NCBI RefSeq assembly: GCF_030403505.1
Contig: NZ_JAUEMJ010000001.1
Span: forward strand, 303,844-367,843
DNA from: Glycomyces tritici
GTDB lineage: Bacteria; Actinomycetota; Actinomycetes; Mycobacteriales; Micromonosporaceae
Direction: 5' to 3'
DNA length: 64,000 bases
The position numbers were made by a program, and so were the translations under genes. Positions 34,115-43,831 of this stretch are shown here, piece by piece. The notes under the pieces were generated by a model. The model made no database searches. It was not told the DNA's origin and saw nothing but the letters and a program-made list of their open reading frames with translations. The first letter of the stretch is position 1. Every line of letters starts with the position of its first letter.

Positions 34115-36847
34115 GTGACCACGGAACAGAACCGGCCGCCCATCAGTGACGGATTGCCGACCCAAGTACCGGACACTGACCCTGGGGAGACCAGCGAGTG
34201 GCTGGAATCCCTGGACGGCCTCCTCGACGGCGGCGGGCGCACCCGTGCCCGCTACGTCATGCAGCGGCTGCTCGAGCACGCCCGCAAGCGCCAGATCGGC
34301 GTACCGGCGTCCACGAGCACCGACTATGTGAACACCATTCCGGTGGAGGCCGAGCCGCACTACCCCGGCGACGAGGCCGTCGAGCACCGCATCCGCTCAT
34401 ACGTGCGCTGGAACGCGGCGATGACGGTCCACCGCGCGCAGCGACCCGGCATCGGCGTGGGCGGCCACATCTCGACGTACGCCTCCGCGGCGAACCTGTA
34501 CGAGGTCGGCTACAACCACTTCTTCCGCGGCCGCGACCACGAGGGCGGCGGCGACCAGATCTTCTTCCAGGGCCACGCCTCCCCCGGCATGTACGCCCGC
34601 TCCTTTGTGGAAGGCCGGCTGACCGAGGACGACCTCGACGGCTTCCGCCAGGAGGTCTCCCGCCCCCAGGGCGGCCTCCCGTCCTACCCCCACCCCCGCC
34701 TGATGCCCGACTACTGGCAGTTCCCCACCGTGTCGATGGGCCTGGGCCCGATCAACGCGATCTACCAGGCGCTGTTCAACCGCTACATGGACGACCGCGG
34801 CATCAAGGACACCAAGAAGCAGCAGATCTGGGCCTTCCTCGGCGACGGCGAGATGGACGAGGTCGAATCGCGCGGCGCGCTCCAGTTCGCGGCCGGCGCC
34901 GAGCTCGACAACCTCACCTTCGTCGTCAACTGCAACCTCCAGCGCCTCGACGGCCCGGTGCGCGGCAACGGCAAGATCGTCCAGGAGCTCGAGTCGTACT
35001 TCCGCGGCGCGGGCTGGAACGTCATCAAGGTCATGTGGGGCCGCGAGTGGGACCCGCTGCTCGCCGCCGACGCCGACGGCGCGCTGGTGAACCTCATGAA
35101 CACCACCCCCGACGGCGACTTCCAGACGTTCAAGGCCGAGTCGGGCGCGTTCATCCGCGAGCACTTCTTCGGCCGCGACACCCGCACGAAGGCGCTCGCG
35201 CAGCCGCTCTCGGACGACGACATCTGGAACCTGCGCCGCGGCGGCCACGACGACCGCAAGATCTACGCCGCGTACAAGGCCGCCATGGACCACGAGGGCC
35301 AGCCGACGGTGATCCTCGCGCACACCGTCAAGGGCTACAAGCTGGGCTCGACCTTCGAGGGCCGCAACGCGACCCACCAGATGAAGAAGCTCTCGCTCGA
35401 CGACCTCAAGGGCTTCCGCGACGCCCTCGACATGCCCGTCACCGACGCGCAGCTCGAGGCCAGCCCGTACCTGCCGCCGTACGTCAAGCCCGAGGCCGGC
35501 TCGGCCGAGGACGAGTACCTGCAGGCCCGCCGCGCCGCCCTGGGCGGCTCGATCCCCAAGCGCCGCAACACGGTCATCCCGCTGAACCTGCCGGGCGAGG
35601 AGACGTACAAGTCCGCCAAGCGCGGCTCGGGCAAGCAGAAGGCCGCCACGACGATGGCGCTCGTCCGCCTGCTCAAGGACCTCATGCGGGACAAGGAGAC
35701 CGGCAAGCGCTGGGTTCCGATCATCCCCGACGAGGCGCGCACGTTCGGCATGGACGCGATGTTCCCGACGGCGAAGATCTGGTCGACCCACGGCCAGCAG
35801 TACCTGTCGGTGGACCGCGACCTGTTCCTCTCCTACAAGGAGTCCGAGCAGGGCCAGCTCATGCACGTGGGCATCAACGAGGCCGGTTCGATGGCCGCGT
35901 TCACCGCCGCGGGCACCTCGGGCGACACGCTCGGCGAGCCGATGATCCCGTTCTACATCTTCTACTCGATGTTCGGGTTCCAGCGGACCGCCGACGCGAT
36001 CTGGGCCGCCACGGACCAGCTCGCGAACGGCTTCCTCATCGGCGCCACCGCCGGCCGCACCACGCTCAACGGCGAGGGCCTGCAGCACGAGGACGGCCAC
36101 TCGCTGCTCCTGGCGCACACCAACCCGGCGGTCGTCTCCTACGACCCGGCCTACGGGTACGAGATCGGGCACATCGTCCAGGACGGCCTGCGCCGCATGT
36201 ACGGCGAGGGCGAGCACGTCTTCTACTACATGACCGTCTACAACGAGCCGATCGTGCAGCCGGCCGAGCCGGCCGACGTGGACGTCGAGGGCATCCTCAG
36301 GGGCATCCACAAGGTCCAGACCGCGGAGGGCCCCGGCCCCCGAGTACAGCTGCTGACCTCCGGCTCGGGCATGTCCTGGGCCACCAGGGCCGCCGAGCTG
36401 CTCGCCGCGGACTGGGGCGTGGCCGCCGACGTCTGGTCGGTCACCTCCTGGACCGAGCTGAGCCGCGACGGCATCGAGGCCGACCGCCACAACCTCCGCC
36501 ACCCGGAGGCCGAGAAGCGCGTCCCGTACGTGACGCAGAAGCTCGCCGCCGCCGAGGGCCCGTTCGTGGCCGTCAGCGACTACATGCGGGCCGTGCCGGA
36601 CCTCATCAGCCGCTGGGTGCCGGGCGACTACACCTCGCTGGGCACGGACGGCTTCGGCCACTCCGACACCCGCGGGGCCCTGCGCCGCCACTTCAACGTG
36701 GACGCGGAGTCGATCACCGTGGCGGCCCTCCAGCAGCTTGCCGCCCGCGGCGAGGTCAAGCCGGAGCTGGCGGCCCAGGCCGCCGCCAAGTACCAGATCA
36801 CCGACCCGACCGCCGCCGAAGCCGGCGAAGCGGGCGGCGACTCCTAG
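34115..36847 (+). CDS. aceE: Pyruvate dehydrogenase E1 component, homodimeric type
   Basis: A 910-residue thiamine-diphosphate enzyme that decarboxylates pyruvate and acetylates the lipoyl domain of E2 to give acetyl-Co[23 protein letters not shown] and the ThDP/Mg motif GDGEMDE...NLTFVVNCN (about residues 243-275) are clear, followed by the transketolase pyrimidine domain and a C-terminal domain with the segment [14 protein letters not shown]. Full length for the AceE family. GTG 34115 follows GAGGGA. Its place next to fasR and the fab genes links acetyl-CoA supply to fatty-acid synthesis. Confidence 0.97.
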   Translation: MTTEQNRPPISDGLPTQVPDTDPGETSEWLESLDGLLDGGGRTRARYVMQRLLEHARKRQIGVPASTSTDYVNTIPVEAEPHYPGDEAVEHRIRSYVRWNAAMTVHRAQRPGIGVGGHISTYASAANLYEVGYNHFFRGRDHEGGGDQIFFQGHASPGMYARSFVEGRLTEDDLDGFRQEVSRPQGGLPSYPHPRLMPDYWQFPTVSMGLGPINAIYQALFNRYMDDRGIKDTKKQQIWAFLGDGEMDEVESRGALQFAAGAELDNLTFVVNCNLQRLDGPVRGNGKIVQELESYFRGAGWNVIKVMWGREWDPLLAADADGALVNLMNTTPDGDFQTFKAESGAFIREHFFGRDTRTKALAQPLSDDDIWNLRRGGHDDRKIYAAYKAAMDHEGQPTVILAHTVKGYKLGSTFEGRNATHQMKKLSLDDLKGFRDALDMPVTDAQLEASPYLPPYVKPEAGSAEDEYLQARRAALGGSIPKRRNTVIPLNLPGEETYKSAKRGSGKQKAATTMALVRLLKDLMRDKETGKRWVPIIPDEARTFGMDAMFPTAKIWSTHGQQYLSVDRDLFLSYKESEQGQLMHVGINEAGSMAAFTAAGTSGDTLGEPMIPFYIFYSMFGFQRTADAIWAATDQLANGFLIGATAGRTTLNGEGLQHEDGHSLLLAHTNPAVVSYDPAYGYEIGHIVQDGLRRMYGEGEHVFYYMTVYNEPIVQPAEPADVDVEGILRGIHKVQTAEGPGPRVQLLTSGSGMSWATRAAELLAADWGVAADVWSVTSWTELSRDGIEADRHNLRHPEAEKRVPYVTQKLAAAEGPFVAVSDYMRAVPDLISRWVPGDYTSLGTDGFGHSDTRGALRRHFNVDAESITVAALQQLAARGEVKPELAAQAAAKYQITDPTAAEAGEAGGDS

Positions 36848-36852
36848 TACGC

Positions 36853-36899
36853 CGAAAGGGCGGGGCCGCGAGCGCAATGCTCGCGGCCCCGCCCTTTCG
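36853..36899. terminator. Very strong bidirectional terminator
   Basis: A perfect 21-bp stem (36853-36873 with 36879-36899) and 5-nt loop, between the convergent aceE and thioredoxin genes. Confidence 0.92.
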
Positions 36900-36909
36900 C
36901 GTGCCCCGC

Positions 36910-37311
36910 CTAGTGCTGGTGGCCCTCGTGGTCGTGGTGGTCGTGGCCCTCGGCCTCTTCCTTCTCGACCTCGGCGCGCACGGCGTCCATGTCGAGCTCC
37001 TTGACCTTCTCGATGATCTCCTCGAGCGCGGCCGGCGGGAGAGCGCCCGGCTGGCTGTAGAGGAGGATGCCGTCGCGGAACGCCATGAGCGTGGGGATCG
37101 ACTGGATCCCGGCCTCGCCCGAGAGCTCCGGCTGGTCCTCGGTGTCGATCTTCCCGAAGACGACGTCAGGGTGCTTCTCGCTCGACGCCTCGAAGGTGGG
37201 CGCGAACATCTTGCACGGGCCGCACCAGTCGGCCCACCAGTCCACCAGCACGATCCCGTTGCCGGTGACGGTCTCCTCGAAGTTGTCCTTGGTCAGTGCA
37301 ACCGTGGCCAT
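36910..37311 (-). CDS. trxA: Thioredoxin with charged helix and His-rich C-terminal tail
   Basis: A 133-residue protein. Residues 1-108 are a complete thioredoxin fold with WADWCGPCKM (redox Cys at about 30 and 33) and the cis-Pro in SIPTLMAF. The extension KELDMDAVRAEVEKEEAEG forms a charged helix seen in other actinobacterial thioredoxins, but here it ends in GHDHHDHEGHQH, seven His in a dozen residues, which could bind a metal such as Ni, Zn or Cu. It reduces cytoplasmic disulfides. ATG 37311 follows AGAGG. It sits between aceE and fasR, where the mycobacterial locus has no thioredoxin gene. Confidence 0.92.
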   Translation of the reverse strand: MATVALTKDNFEETVTGNGIVLVDWWADWCGPCKMFAPTFEASSEKHPDVVFGKIDTEDQPELSGEAGIQSIPTLMAFRDGILLYSQPGALPPAALEEIIEKVKELDMDAVRAEVEKEEAEGHDHHDHEGHQH

Positions 37312-37415
37312 TGGGCCGCCTCTCTGTCGTGGCTTCTGTGGTCCTCTTCCGCGCAACAGTAGTGGCGTCTGCGCTATTCCGACAGACGGCCATGCGCGGC
37401 GCTCACCACGTCTGG

Positions 37416-37421
37416 CAGGCT
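37416..37421 (+). promoter_or_regulatory. Possible leaderless -10 element (CAGGCT) for fasR
   Basis: CAGGCT ends 7 nt before ATG 37429; only a weak AGGG is available as a ribosome-binding site. Confidence 0.4.
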
Positions 37422-37428
37422 ATAGGGC

Positions 37429-38598
37429 ATGGATCTGGCCACGACCATTCAGAACATCGAACGCTCCTCATCGGCGCTGACGACGCAGTCCCTCACCCGG
37501 ATGGACGAACGCCTGCCCTGGTTCCGCGACCTGCCCGCCGAGCAGCGCTCGATGGTCACCCTCGTGGCCCAGGCCGGAGTACGGCAGTTCCTGGAGTGGC
37601 TGCGCAACGGCGGCGAGGACCTCGGCACCTCGGACATGGTCTTCGAGGCCGCCCCCGTCGAGCTCGCCCGCGCCATCAGCCTGCAGCACACCGTCGCCCT
37701 CATCCAGGTCGTCATCGACGTGGTCGAGGAGCAGGTGCCCGCGCTCGCCGCCGACGGCGAGACGGACCAGCTGCGCGAATCGGTGCTGCGCTTCAGCCGC
37801 GAGATCGCCTTCGCCTCCGCCCGCGTGTACGCCCGGGCCGCCGAGACCCGCGGCGCCTGGGACGCGCGCCTCCAGGCGATGCTCGTCGACGCGCTGCTGC
37901 GCGGCGACAACTCCGACGAGCTCATCAGCCGCGCCGCGGCCCTGGGCTGGTCCGAGACGCAGACGATCACCGTCGTCTGCGGCGCCACCCCCGGCGGCGA
38001 GGCCACCCTGGTGCTCCACTCCGTCCAGCGCGCCGCCAGGCGGCTCGGACTCGACATCCTGGCGGGCGTCCACGGCGCCCGCCTCGTGCTCCTCCTCGGC
38101 GGCGTCAAAGAACCCGTCGAGATCGTCGAGAAGCTCACCGGCCAGTTCGGCGACGGTCCGATCGTGGTGGGCCCCACCGTGACCGGCCTCGCGGACGCCT
38201 CCACGTCCGCGCTGGCGGCCGTGGCCGGGCACCGGGCGGCACCGGCCTGGCCGGACGCGCCGCGGCCCGTCACCGCGACCCAGCTCCTCCCGGAGCGGGC
38301 CATCGCGGGCGACGAGGAGGCCCGCCGGGTCCTGCGCGAGAGCGTCTACCTGACGCTGCGCCGCGCGGGCGGCGAGCTGCTGGAGACCATGGACGCGTTC
38401 ATCTCCTCCGGCGGCGTCCTCGAGGGCACCGCGCGCGAGCTGTACGTCCACCCCAACACGGTCCGCTACCGCCTCCGCCGCATCCAGGAGGTGACCGGTT
38501 TCTCCCCCACCGAACCGCATGAGGCGTTCGTCCTTCGTGTGGGGTTGACCATAGGACGCCTGGAGAACGCCTCGGGCACCCGGCGTTCTCGCAGTTGA
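37429..38598 (+). CDS. fasR: PucR/CdaR-type transcriptional activator of fatty-acid synthesis (FasR)
   Basis: A 389-residue regulator. The N-terminal 180 or so residues are helical, a GGDEF-like middle domain covers about 165-270, and the C-terminal PucR helix-turn-helix (about 318-380) contains LYVHPNTVRYRLRRIQEVTG. By position directly upstream of fabD-fabH-acpP-fabF it corresponds to FasR of Streptomyces (SCO2386) and Rv2242, which activate this operon in response to lipid-pool signals. The gap to fabD holds a perfect TTGTAG / CTACAA dyad that may be its site. The assignment rests on domain layout and synteny. Confidence 0.88.
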   Translation: MDLATTIQNIERSSSALTTQSLTRMDERLPWFRDLPAEQRSMVTLVAQAGVRQFLEWLRNGGEDLGTSDMVFEAAPVELARAISLQHTVALIQVVIDVVEEQVPALAADGETDQLRESVLRFSREIAFASARVYARAAETRGAWDARLQAMLVDALLRGDNSDELISRAAALGWSETQTITVVCGATPGGEATLVLHSVQRAARRLGLDILAGVHGARLVLLLGGVKEPVEIVEKLTGQFGDGPIVVGPTVTGLADASTSALAAVAGHRAAPAWPDAPRPVTATQLLPERAIAGDEEARRVLRESVYLTLRRAGGELLETMDAFISSGGVLEGTARELYVHPNTVRYRLRRIQEVTGFSPTEPHEAFVLRVGLTIGRLENASGTRRSRS

Positions 38599-38624
38599 CA
38601 ACGAGTGTTGTAGATTCCCTACAA
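38595..38624 (+). promoter_or_regulatory. fabD promoter region with candidate FasR dyad
   Basis: TTGACA at 38595-38600 is a perfect -35 hexamer; CTACAA/TACAAG about 18-19 nt later is the best -10. Overlapping it, TTGTAG-N5-CTACAA (38608-38624) is a perfect 17-bp dyad. Placement between -35 and -10 would allow strong control. Confidence 0.55.
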
Positions 38625-38691
38625 GAACCGAACGGGCTTTCAGTCCTCCGACTGCTCCCGTATTCCCTGTTGTCGATGCGAAAGTCTTAGT

Positions 38692-39618
38692 GTGCTTGCC
38701 ATTCTCGCTCCCGGGCAGGGCTCGCAGAAGCCCGGGTTCCTGACGCCGTGGATCGAAGACCCCTCCGCCGAGGCACGCCTCCGCGAGTGGTCGGAGATCA
38801 TCGACCTCGACCTCGTCCGCCTCGGCACGACCGCCGAGCAGGACGAGATCACCGACACCGCCAACACCCAGCCGCTGCTCGTGGCCGCCGGGCTGCTGGC
38901 CGCCGAACGGCTCCTCACCGGGGACCTCGCCACCGCCGACCTCGTCGTCGCCGGGCACTCCGTCGGGGAGCTCACCGCACTCGCCGTCGCCGGCGTCCTC
39001 ACCCCTGAGGCCGCCGTGCGCCTCGCCGCCGTGCGCGGCCGCGAGATGGCCGCCGCCTGCAACATCGAGCCGACCACCATGGCCGCCGTCCTCGGCGGGG
39101 TCGAGGACGAGGTCCTCGCCGCGATCGAGGCCGCCGGGGCATGGCCCGCGAACCGCAACGGCGCCGGTCAGATCGTCGCCGCCGGCCCCGTCGCCGCCAT
39201 CGAGAAGCTCACGCAGAGCCCGCCGGAGAAGGCGCGGGTCATCGCGCTGAAGGTCGCCGGGGCGTTCCACACCCCGCACATGGCCCCCGCGCAGGAGGCC
39301 CTGGAAGCCGTGGCCGCCGAGATCGAGACCGCCGACCCCGTCCGGACGCTCCTGTCGAACCGGGACGGCAAGGCCGTGGCCTCGGGCAAGACCGCTTTGC
39401 AGCAGATCGTGGCGCAGGTCACCTCACCGGTCAGGTGGGACGCGTGCATGAGTACGCTTGGAGAACTGGGCGTCACGGCGGTCATCGAGCTGCCGCCTGC
39501 AGGGACGCTCACCGGGCTGGCCAAGCGGGCCCTCAAGGGCGTCGAGCGTGTCAACGTGAACACCCCCGAGGACCTGGCGGTCGCCGCCGGACTCGCGAGT
39601 ATCGAAGGAGTCGAGTGA
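38692..39618 (+). CDS. fabD: Malonyl-CoA:ACP transacylase
   Basis: A 308-residue acyltransferase that loads malonyl onto ACP. LAPGQGSQKPG opens the chain, and the nucleophilic Ser at about 90 lies in VAGHSVGEL; the catalytic His is in GAFHTPHM. GTG 38692 has a poor ribosome-binding site, but the PGQGSQ motif needs to begin at this N-terminus. It is the first gene of the fabD-fabH-acpP-fabF operon; its stop overlaps the fabH start (GTGA). Confidence 0.96.
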   Translation: MLAILAPGQGSQKPGFLTPWIEDPSAEARLREWSEIIDLDLVRLGTTAEQDEITDTANTQPLLVAAGLLAAERLLTGDLATADLVVAGHSVGELTALAVAGVLTPEAAVRLAAVRGREMAAACNIEPTTMAAVLGGVEDEVLAAIEAAGAWPANRNGAGQIVAAGPVAAIEKLTQSPPEKARVIALKVAGAFHTPHMAPAQEALEAVAAEIETADPVRTLLSNRDGKAVASGKTALQQIVAQVTSPVRWDACMSTLGELGVTAVIELPPAGTLTGLAKRALKGVERVNVNTPEDLAVAAGLASIEGVE

Positions 39619-40568
39619 GCGTCAACGGATCACGCGTCGTCAGCGTCGGGCACTACCAGCCGGAGAAGATCCTCACCAACGACGACCTCGCCAAAATGGT
39701 CGACACCAACGACGAGTGGATCGTCTCCCGTGTCGGCATCAAAGAGCGCCGCATCGCCGCCGAGGACGAGAAGGTCGCCGACATGGCGATCCACGCCGCC
39801 CGGCAGGCCCTCGAGAACGCCGGGCTCCAGCCGGGCGACATCGACATGGTCCTCGTCGCGACGGTCTCCGCCAAGGACACCTGCCCCAACACCGCCTGCC
39901 GCGTCGCCGACGCGCTCGGCATCAGCACGCCGGCGGCGATGGACATCAACACCGCCTGCTCGGGCTTCGAGTACGCGCTGGCGCAGGCCGACATGGCCAT
40001 CCGCGTCGGCAGCGCCAAGCGCGCCATCGTGATCGGCGCCGAGAAGCTGACCGCGGTCACCGACTGGGAGGACCGCTCCTCGTGCGTCCTCTTCGGCGAC
40101 GGCGCGGGCGCGGTCGTGGTCGAGGGCACCGACGACCCGGAGCTGGCCATCAGCCCGGTGGTGTGGGGCTCCGAGCCGTCGATGAGCGACGTCATCCGCA
40201 TCGAGGAGGACGTGCCGTACATCAAGCAGGCCGGCCAGACCGTGTTCCGCTGGGCCACCACCCAGCTCGCGCCGCTCATCGAGCAGGTCGCGGAGCGGGC
40301 GGGCCTCAAGGTCAACGAGCTCGCGGCCTTCGTGCCGCACCAGGCGAACCTGCGGATCATCCAGGGCATCGCCAAGCGCCTCGACTTCAGCGACGACTGC
40401 GTCGTGGCCGAGGACATCGTCTACTCCGGCAACACGTCCGCGGCATCGGTGCCGCTGGCGCTGTCGAAGTTGGTACAAAGTGGCAAGGTGGCCTCCGGCG
40501 CCCCGATCCTCCTGTTCGGATTCGGCGGCGGACTCACCTACGCCGGGCAAGTCATCCGCTGCCCGTAA
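39615..40568 (+). CDS. fabH: Beta-ketoacyl-ACP synthase III
   Basis: A 317-residue thiolase-fold enzyme that starts fatty-acid chains by condensing an acyl-CoA with malonyl-ACP. The catalytic Cys (about 115) is in INTACSGF, His in FVPHQANLRI and Asn in SGNTSAAS. GTG 39615 overlaps the fabD stop by 4 nt and has GGAG upstream; translation is coupled. In actinobacteria FabH usually prefers branched starter units; the sequence alone does not decide this. Confidence 0.96.
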   Translation: MSVNGSRVVSVGHYQPEKILTNDDLAKMVDTNDEWIVSRVGIKERRIAAEDEKVADMAIHAARQALENAGLQPGDIDMVLVATVSAKDTCPNTACRVADALGISTPAAMDINTACSGFEYALAQADMAIRVGSAKRAIVIGAEKLTAVTDWEDRSSCVLFGDGAGAVVVEGTDDPELAISPVVWGSEPSMSDVIRIEEDVPYIKQAGQTVFRWATTQLAPLIEQVAERAGLKVNELAAFVPHQANLRIIQGIAKRLDFSDDCVVAEDIVYSGNTSAASVPLALSKLVQSGKVASGAPILLFGFGGGLTYAGQVIRCP

Positions 40569-40588
40569 TTATCGAGAGGAAATAACTC

Positions 40589-40831
40589 ATGGCTCTGTCT
40601 CGTGACGAGATCCGCGAAGGCATGTCCGACATTCTCGAAGAGGTCGCGGGCGTGAACCCCGATGACGTCGCCGACGAGAAGTCCTTCACCGACGACCTGG
40701 ACGTCGACTCGCTCGCCATGGTCGAGGTCGTCGTCGCCGCTGAAGAGAAGTTCGGTGTGAAGATCCCCGACGACCAGGTCGCCAACCTCAAGACCGTCGG
40801 CGACGCCGTTTCCTACATCGAAAAGGGCTAA
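40589..40831 (+). CDS. acpP: Acyl carrier protein
   Basis: An 80-residue acidic four-helix carrier. The Ser that receives 4'-phosphopantetheine is at about 41 in LDVDSLAMVE. It carries growing acyl chains for the FAS II enzymes. ATG 40589 has GAGAGGA upstream; the gene is 20 nt after fabH and 2 nt before fabF. Confidence 0.97.
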   Translation: MALSRDEIREGMSDILEEVAGVNPDDVADEKSFTDDLDVDSLAMVEVVVAAEEKFGVKIPDDQVANLKTVGDAVSYIEKG

Positions 40832-40833
40832 AG

Positions 40834-42051
40834 GTGACTGAGGTAGTCGTCACCGGGCTCGGCGCGACCACCCCCCTCGGGGGCGATGTGGCGTCGACCT
40901 GGGAAGCACTCGTGGCCGGACGGTCGGGTGTCCACCTGCTCGAGCACGAATGGGCACAGGAACTCCCCTGCCGTATCGCCGCCGAGCTGGCAGTGGAGCC
41001 CTCCGAGGTCCTGCCTCGGGTCCGGCTGCGCCGACTCGACCGCTCCGAGCAGATCGCGCTCGTCGCGGCTCAGCAGGCGTGGGACGACGCGGGGCTGAGC
41101 GACGACCTCGACAAGGAACGCCTGGGCGTCGTCTTCGGTTCCGGCATCGGCGGGGCGCTGACCCTGCTCGCGCAGGACGACATCCTGGAGCAGAGCGGCC
41201 CCCGCAAGGTCTCTCCGTTCACCGTGCCCATGCTCATGCCCAACGGCCCCGCCGCCGTGGTCGGCCTGGAATTCGGCGCCCAGGCCGGCGTGCACGCCCC
41301 CACCAGTGCGTGCGCGACCTCAGCCGAGGCGATCTCCGCGGGCGCCGACATGATCCGCCTCGGCCGAGCCGACGTGGTCGTGGCCGGCGGCGCGGAGGCG
41401 GTCATCGGCGGCCTGCCGATGGCGGGCTTCTCCTCGATGAAGGCCATGTCGACCCGCAACGACGACCCGCAGCACGCCTCCCGGCCCTGGGACCGCGACC
41501 GCGACGGGTTCGTCATGGGCGAAGGCTCCGGCGCGCTGATCCTGGAGCGCCGCGACCACGCCGAGGCGCGCGGGGCGAGGATCTACGCCGTCGTGGCGGG
41601 CTCCGGCCTGACCTCCGACGGGTTCGACATCGTCCAGCCCGACCCGGAGTGCCGGGGCGGGGGCCGGGCGATGGCGGCGGCGATCAAGCAGGCCGGCATC
41701 GACCCGAAGGAGATCGGCCACGTCAACGCCCACGCGACCTCCACTCCGGTCGGCGACATGGCGGAGATCAAGGGCATCAAGCGCGTCGTGGGCGACCACG
41801 TGGTGCTGACCGCGACCAAGTCGATGACCGGGCACCTGCTCGGCGGCGCGGGCGCGGTGGAGTCGATCGCGGCGATCCTGGCGATCGTCGAAGGGGTCAT
41901 CCCCCCGACGATCAACCTCGAGAACCCCGACCCGGGCCTGGACCTGGACGTCGCGGCGAACGAGGCCCGCAAGGTGGAGCTGAACGCCGCGCTCAACACG
42001 GCCTTCGGATTCGGCGGCCACAACGCCGCGCTCTTGTTCACGAAGCCCTAA
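40834..42051 (+). CDS. fabF: Beta-ketoacyl-ACP synthase II
   Basis: A 405-residue condensing enzyme that elongates acyl-ACP. Catalytic Cys at about 160 in PTSACATSAE, the two His in VNAHATSTPVGD and KSMTGHLLGGAGA, and the C-terminal NTAFGFGGHNAALLF loop are all present. GTG 40834 lies 2 nt after acpP with AAAGG overlapping its stop. It is the last gene of the operon; the strong hairpin at 42067-42102 follows. Confidence 0.96.
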   Translation: MTEVVVTGLGATTPLGGDVASTWEALVAGRSGVHLLEHEWAQELPCRIAAELAVEPSEVLPRVRLRRLDRSEQIALVAAQQAWDDAGLSDDLDKERLGVVFGSGIGGALTLLAQDDILEQSGPRKVSPFTVPMLMPNGPAAVVGLEFGAQAGVHAPTSACATSAEAISAGADMIRLGRADVVVAGGAEAVIGGLPMAGFSSMKAMSTRNDDPQHASRPWDRDRDGFVMGEGSGALILERRDHAEARGARIYAVVAGSGLTSDGFDIVQPDPECRGGGRAMAAAIKQAGIDPKEIGHVNAHATSTPVGDMAEIKGIKRVVGDHVVLTATKSMTGHLLGGAGAVESIAAILAIVEGVIPPTINLENPDPGLDLDVAANEARKVELNAALNTAFGFGGHNAALLFTKP

Positions 42052-42066
42052 GCGACACAAGAACAT

Positions 42067-42102
42067 CGAAGGGCCCCGCCGCAGATGCGGCGGGGCCCTT
42101 CG
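42067..42102. terminator. Terminator of the fab operon
   Basis: A perfect 16-bp stem (42067-42082 with 42087-42102) and AGAT loop, 15 nt after the fabF stop. Confidence 0.92.
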
Positions 42103-42386
42103 GCGTCTTCGTGGCTTTGGGAGTGTTCGGGAGCGCCTTGGAGCGTCTAGTACAAAACGGACACAAGAGGGACCCCTGGATCAAAAATACTCCTGGGGTA
42201 CGACATCGCCGCTAACACGATGATTCCTCGGCATAAGGCGGCTCGGTACCGCTTGCGGTAGCTTTTCCATGGGGGCCAGCACTACCGCGGGAAGCAGGGT
42301 CTGCGTACCCGTGGGGTGCACGCGAGTTCCCTAGACTGGGAGCAGGAGACCACCGCAAGCCCGTCACGACCACAAAGGAGCTCGCC
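42103..42386. promoter_or_regulatory. Long leader/promoter region of the second DUF418 gene
   Basis: About 285 bp without a gene. It holds the near-dyad ACCCCTGGA-N10-TCCTGGGGT with an AT-rich centre (42172-42199), a perfect 14-bp palindrome TACCGCTTGCGGTA followed by GCTTTT (42247-42260), and the GGTACCGC core shared with the other DUF418 upstream regions. AAAGGAG precedes GTG 42387. Confidence 0.4.
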
Positions 42387-43586
42387 GTGTCCACAGCAGC
42401 CCCCCTCGCCACCGCCGGGCCCCCCGGCCCGCCCACACCGATCACCAAGGCCGAGCGCTCACTCGCACCCGATATCGCACGCGGCTTCATGCTCCTGTTC
42501 ATCGCCCTCGCGAACGTCCCGGTCCACCTGTGGGGCATGAGCCTCGACAAGTACAACCACAACACCGGGCAGTCGGCCGCCGACCACATCGCCTACTTCA
42601 TCGAGCAGCTCCTCATCGCCGAGCGCTCCCGGCCGATGTTCGCAGTCCTCTACGGCTTCGGCATCGCCATCATGGCCTCGCGCATGTTCGCGCGCGGCAT
42701 GGACGCCAAGGGCGTCCGCAAGATCCTGCGCCGCCGCTCCTGGTGGCTCCTGGCCTTCGGCCTCCTCCACTCGGTCTTCCTGTTCTACGGCGACATCCTC
42801 GCCCCGTACGGCGCGATGGGCCTGATCGCCCTGTTCTTCGTGCACCTCTCCGACAAGGCGCTCAAGCAGTGGCTCTGGGGCTCCGTCGCATACGTCGTCC
42901 TCATCGGCAACGCGATCATGGCGTACTTCCTGACCAGCAACGGCAGACCGCCGTCGTTCGACCTGCCGCCGTACGTCAACCAGATGCTGTTCGGCGCGAT
43001 CGCCTCGCCCACCGGCGTCCTCGGCATCATGGTCACCGGCTCGTTCTTCCCGCTGATCATCGCGGGCATGATGCTCCACCGCTCCGGCTGGATCGAGCAG
43101 CCCCAAGCGCACCTGCCGCAGCTGAAGAAGGTCTTCATCACCGGCATGGTCGTGAACGTCCTCAGCTCGCTTCCCGTGGCGCTCATCGGACTCGGCGCCT
43201 GGGAGCCCTCGAAGGCGCTGTGGGTCGGGTCGGTCTACCTGACGCTCCTGGGCGGCCTCTACGCAGGCATCGGCTACATCTGCGGGTTCGCGCTCCTCGC
43301 CCACAAGCTGCGCGGGTTCGGCCGCCGGGGCGTCCCCGGAGCGCTGGCGGCGGTCGGCGAGCGGTCGCTGACCTCCTATCTGCTGCAGTCGTTCATCATG
43401 GCCCCGCTGCTCACCGCGTGGGGCTTCGGCCTCGGCGAGGACCTGGGGTACCTCGGGGCGTTCGGCGTCGCGTTCGGCACCTGGCTGGTCACCGTGGCCG
43501 TCGCGGTCGCGCTCGACAAGGCCGGCAAGCGCGGCCCGTTCGAGGTCCTGCTGCGGCGGCTCACCTACGGCCCCAAGAAGTCCTGA
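42387..43586 (+). CDS. DUF418 (YeiB-like) integral membrane protein, copy 2
   Basis: A 399-residue membrane protein with about eight transmembrane helices. It shows ERSLAPDIARGFMLLFIALAN near the start, RSRPMFAVLYGFGIAIMASRMFARGMD, and VGERSLTSYLLQS with a C-terminal LLRRLTYGPKKS. GTG 42387 has AAAGGAG 9 nt upstream. It is highly similar to the next gene, including a nucleotide run of about 50 identical bases near the 3' end, so the two arose by recent duplication or are kept alike by gene conversion. Function unknown. Confidence 0.87.
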   Translation: MSTAAPLATAGPPGPPTPITKAERSLAPDIARGFMLLFIALANVPVHLWGMSLDKYNHNTGQSAADHIAYFIEQLLIAERSRPMFAVLYGFGIAIMASRMFARGMDAKGVRKILRRRSWWLLAFGLLHSVFLFYGDILAPYGAMGLIALFFVHLSDKALKQWLWGSVAYVVLIGNAIMAYFLTSNGRPPSFDLPPYVNQMLFGAIASPTGVLGIMVTGSFFPLIIAGMMLHRSGWIEQPQAHLPQLKKVFITGMVVNVLSSLPVALIGLGAWEPSKALWVGSVYLTLLGGLYAGIGYICGFALLAHKLRGFGRRGVPGALAAVGERSLTSYLLQSFIMAPLLTAWGFGLGEDLGYLGAFGVAFGTWLVTVAVAVALDKAGKRGPFEVLLRRLTYGPKKS

Positions 43587-43590
43587 CCAT

Positions 43591-43630
43591 CGGCACCGCC
43601 CCCGCACCGTTCGGTGCGGGGGCGGTGCCG
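43591..43630. terminator. Terminator between the two DUF418 genes
   Basis: A perfect 18-bp stem (43591-43608 with 43613-43630) and GTTC loop, starting 4 nt after the stop. The tandem genes are therefore transcribed separately. Confidence 0.92.
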
Positions 43631-43711
43631 TGTCCGGGCACGGGCCGGGTCCCGGCCGTCCTCCCCCGGTATGACACCGCCGGGAGGCGATAGTGCCCCG
43701 GGAGGACGGAA

Positions 43712-43725
43712 CAGGTACCGCGGAC
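43712..43725 (+). repeat. 14-mer shared with the first DUF418 promoter region
   Basis: CAGGTACCGCGGAC, identical to 28416-28429, about 105 nt before GTG 43832. Confidence 0.45.
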
Positions 43726-43831
43726 GGCGGCCCGCGCCCGGAAACGGCGTTAGCGTGAGGAACGCGCGATGCCCCGCACCGAGAGCGGAAACCCGCGAAA
43801 ACACCCATCACCTGCGCAAAAGGAGACCGTC

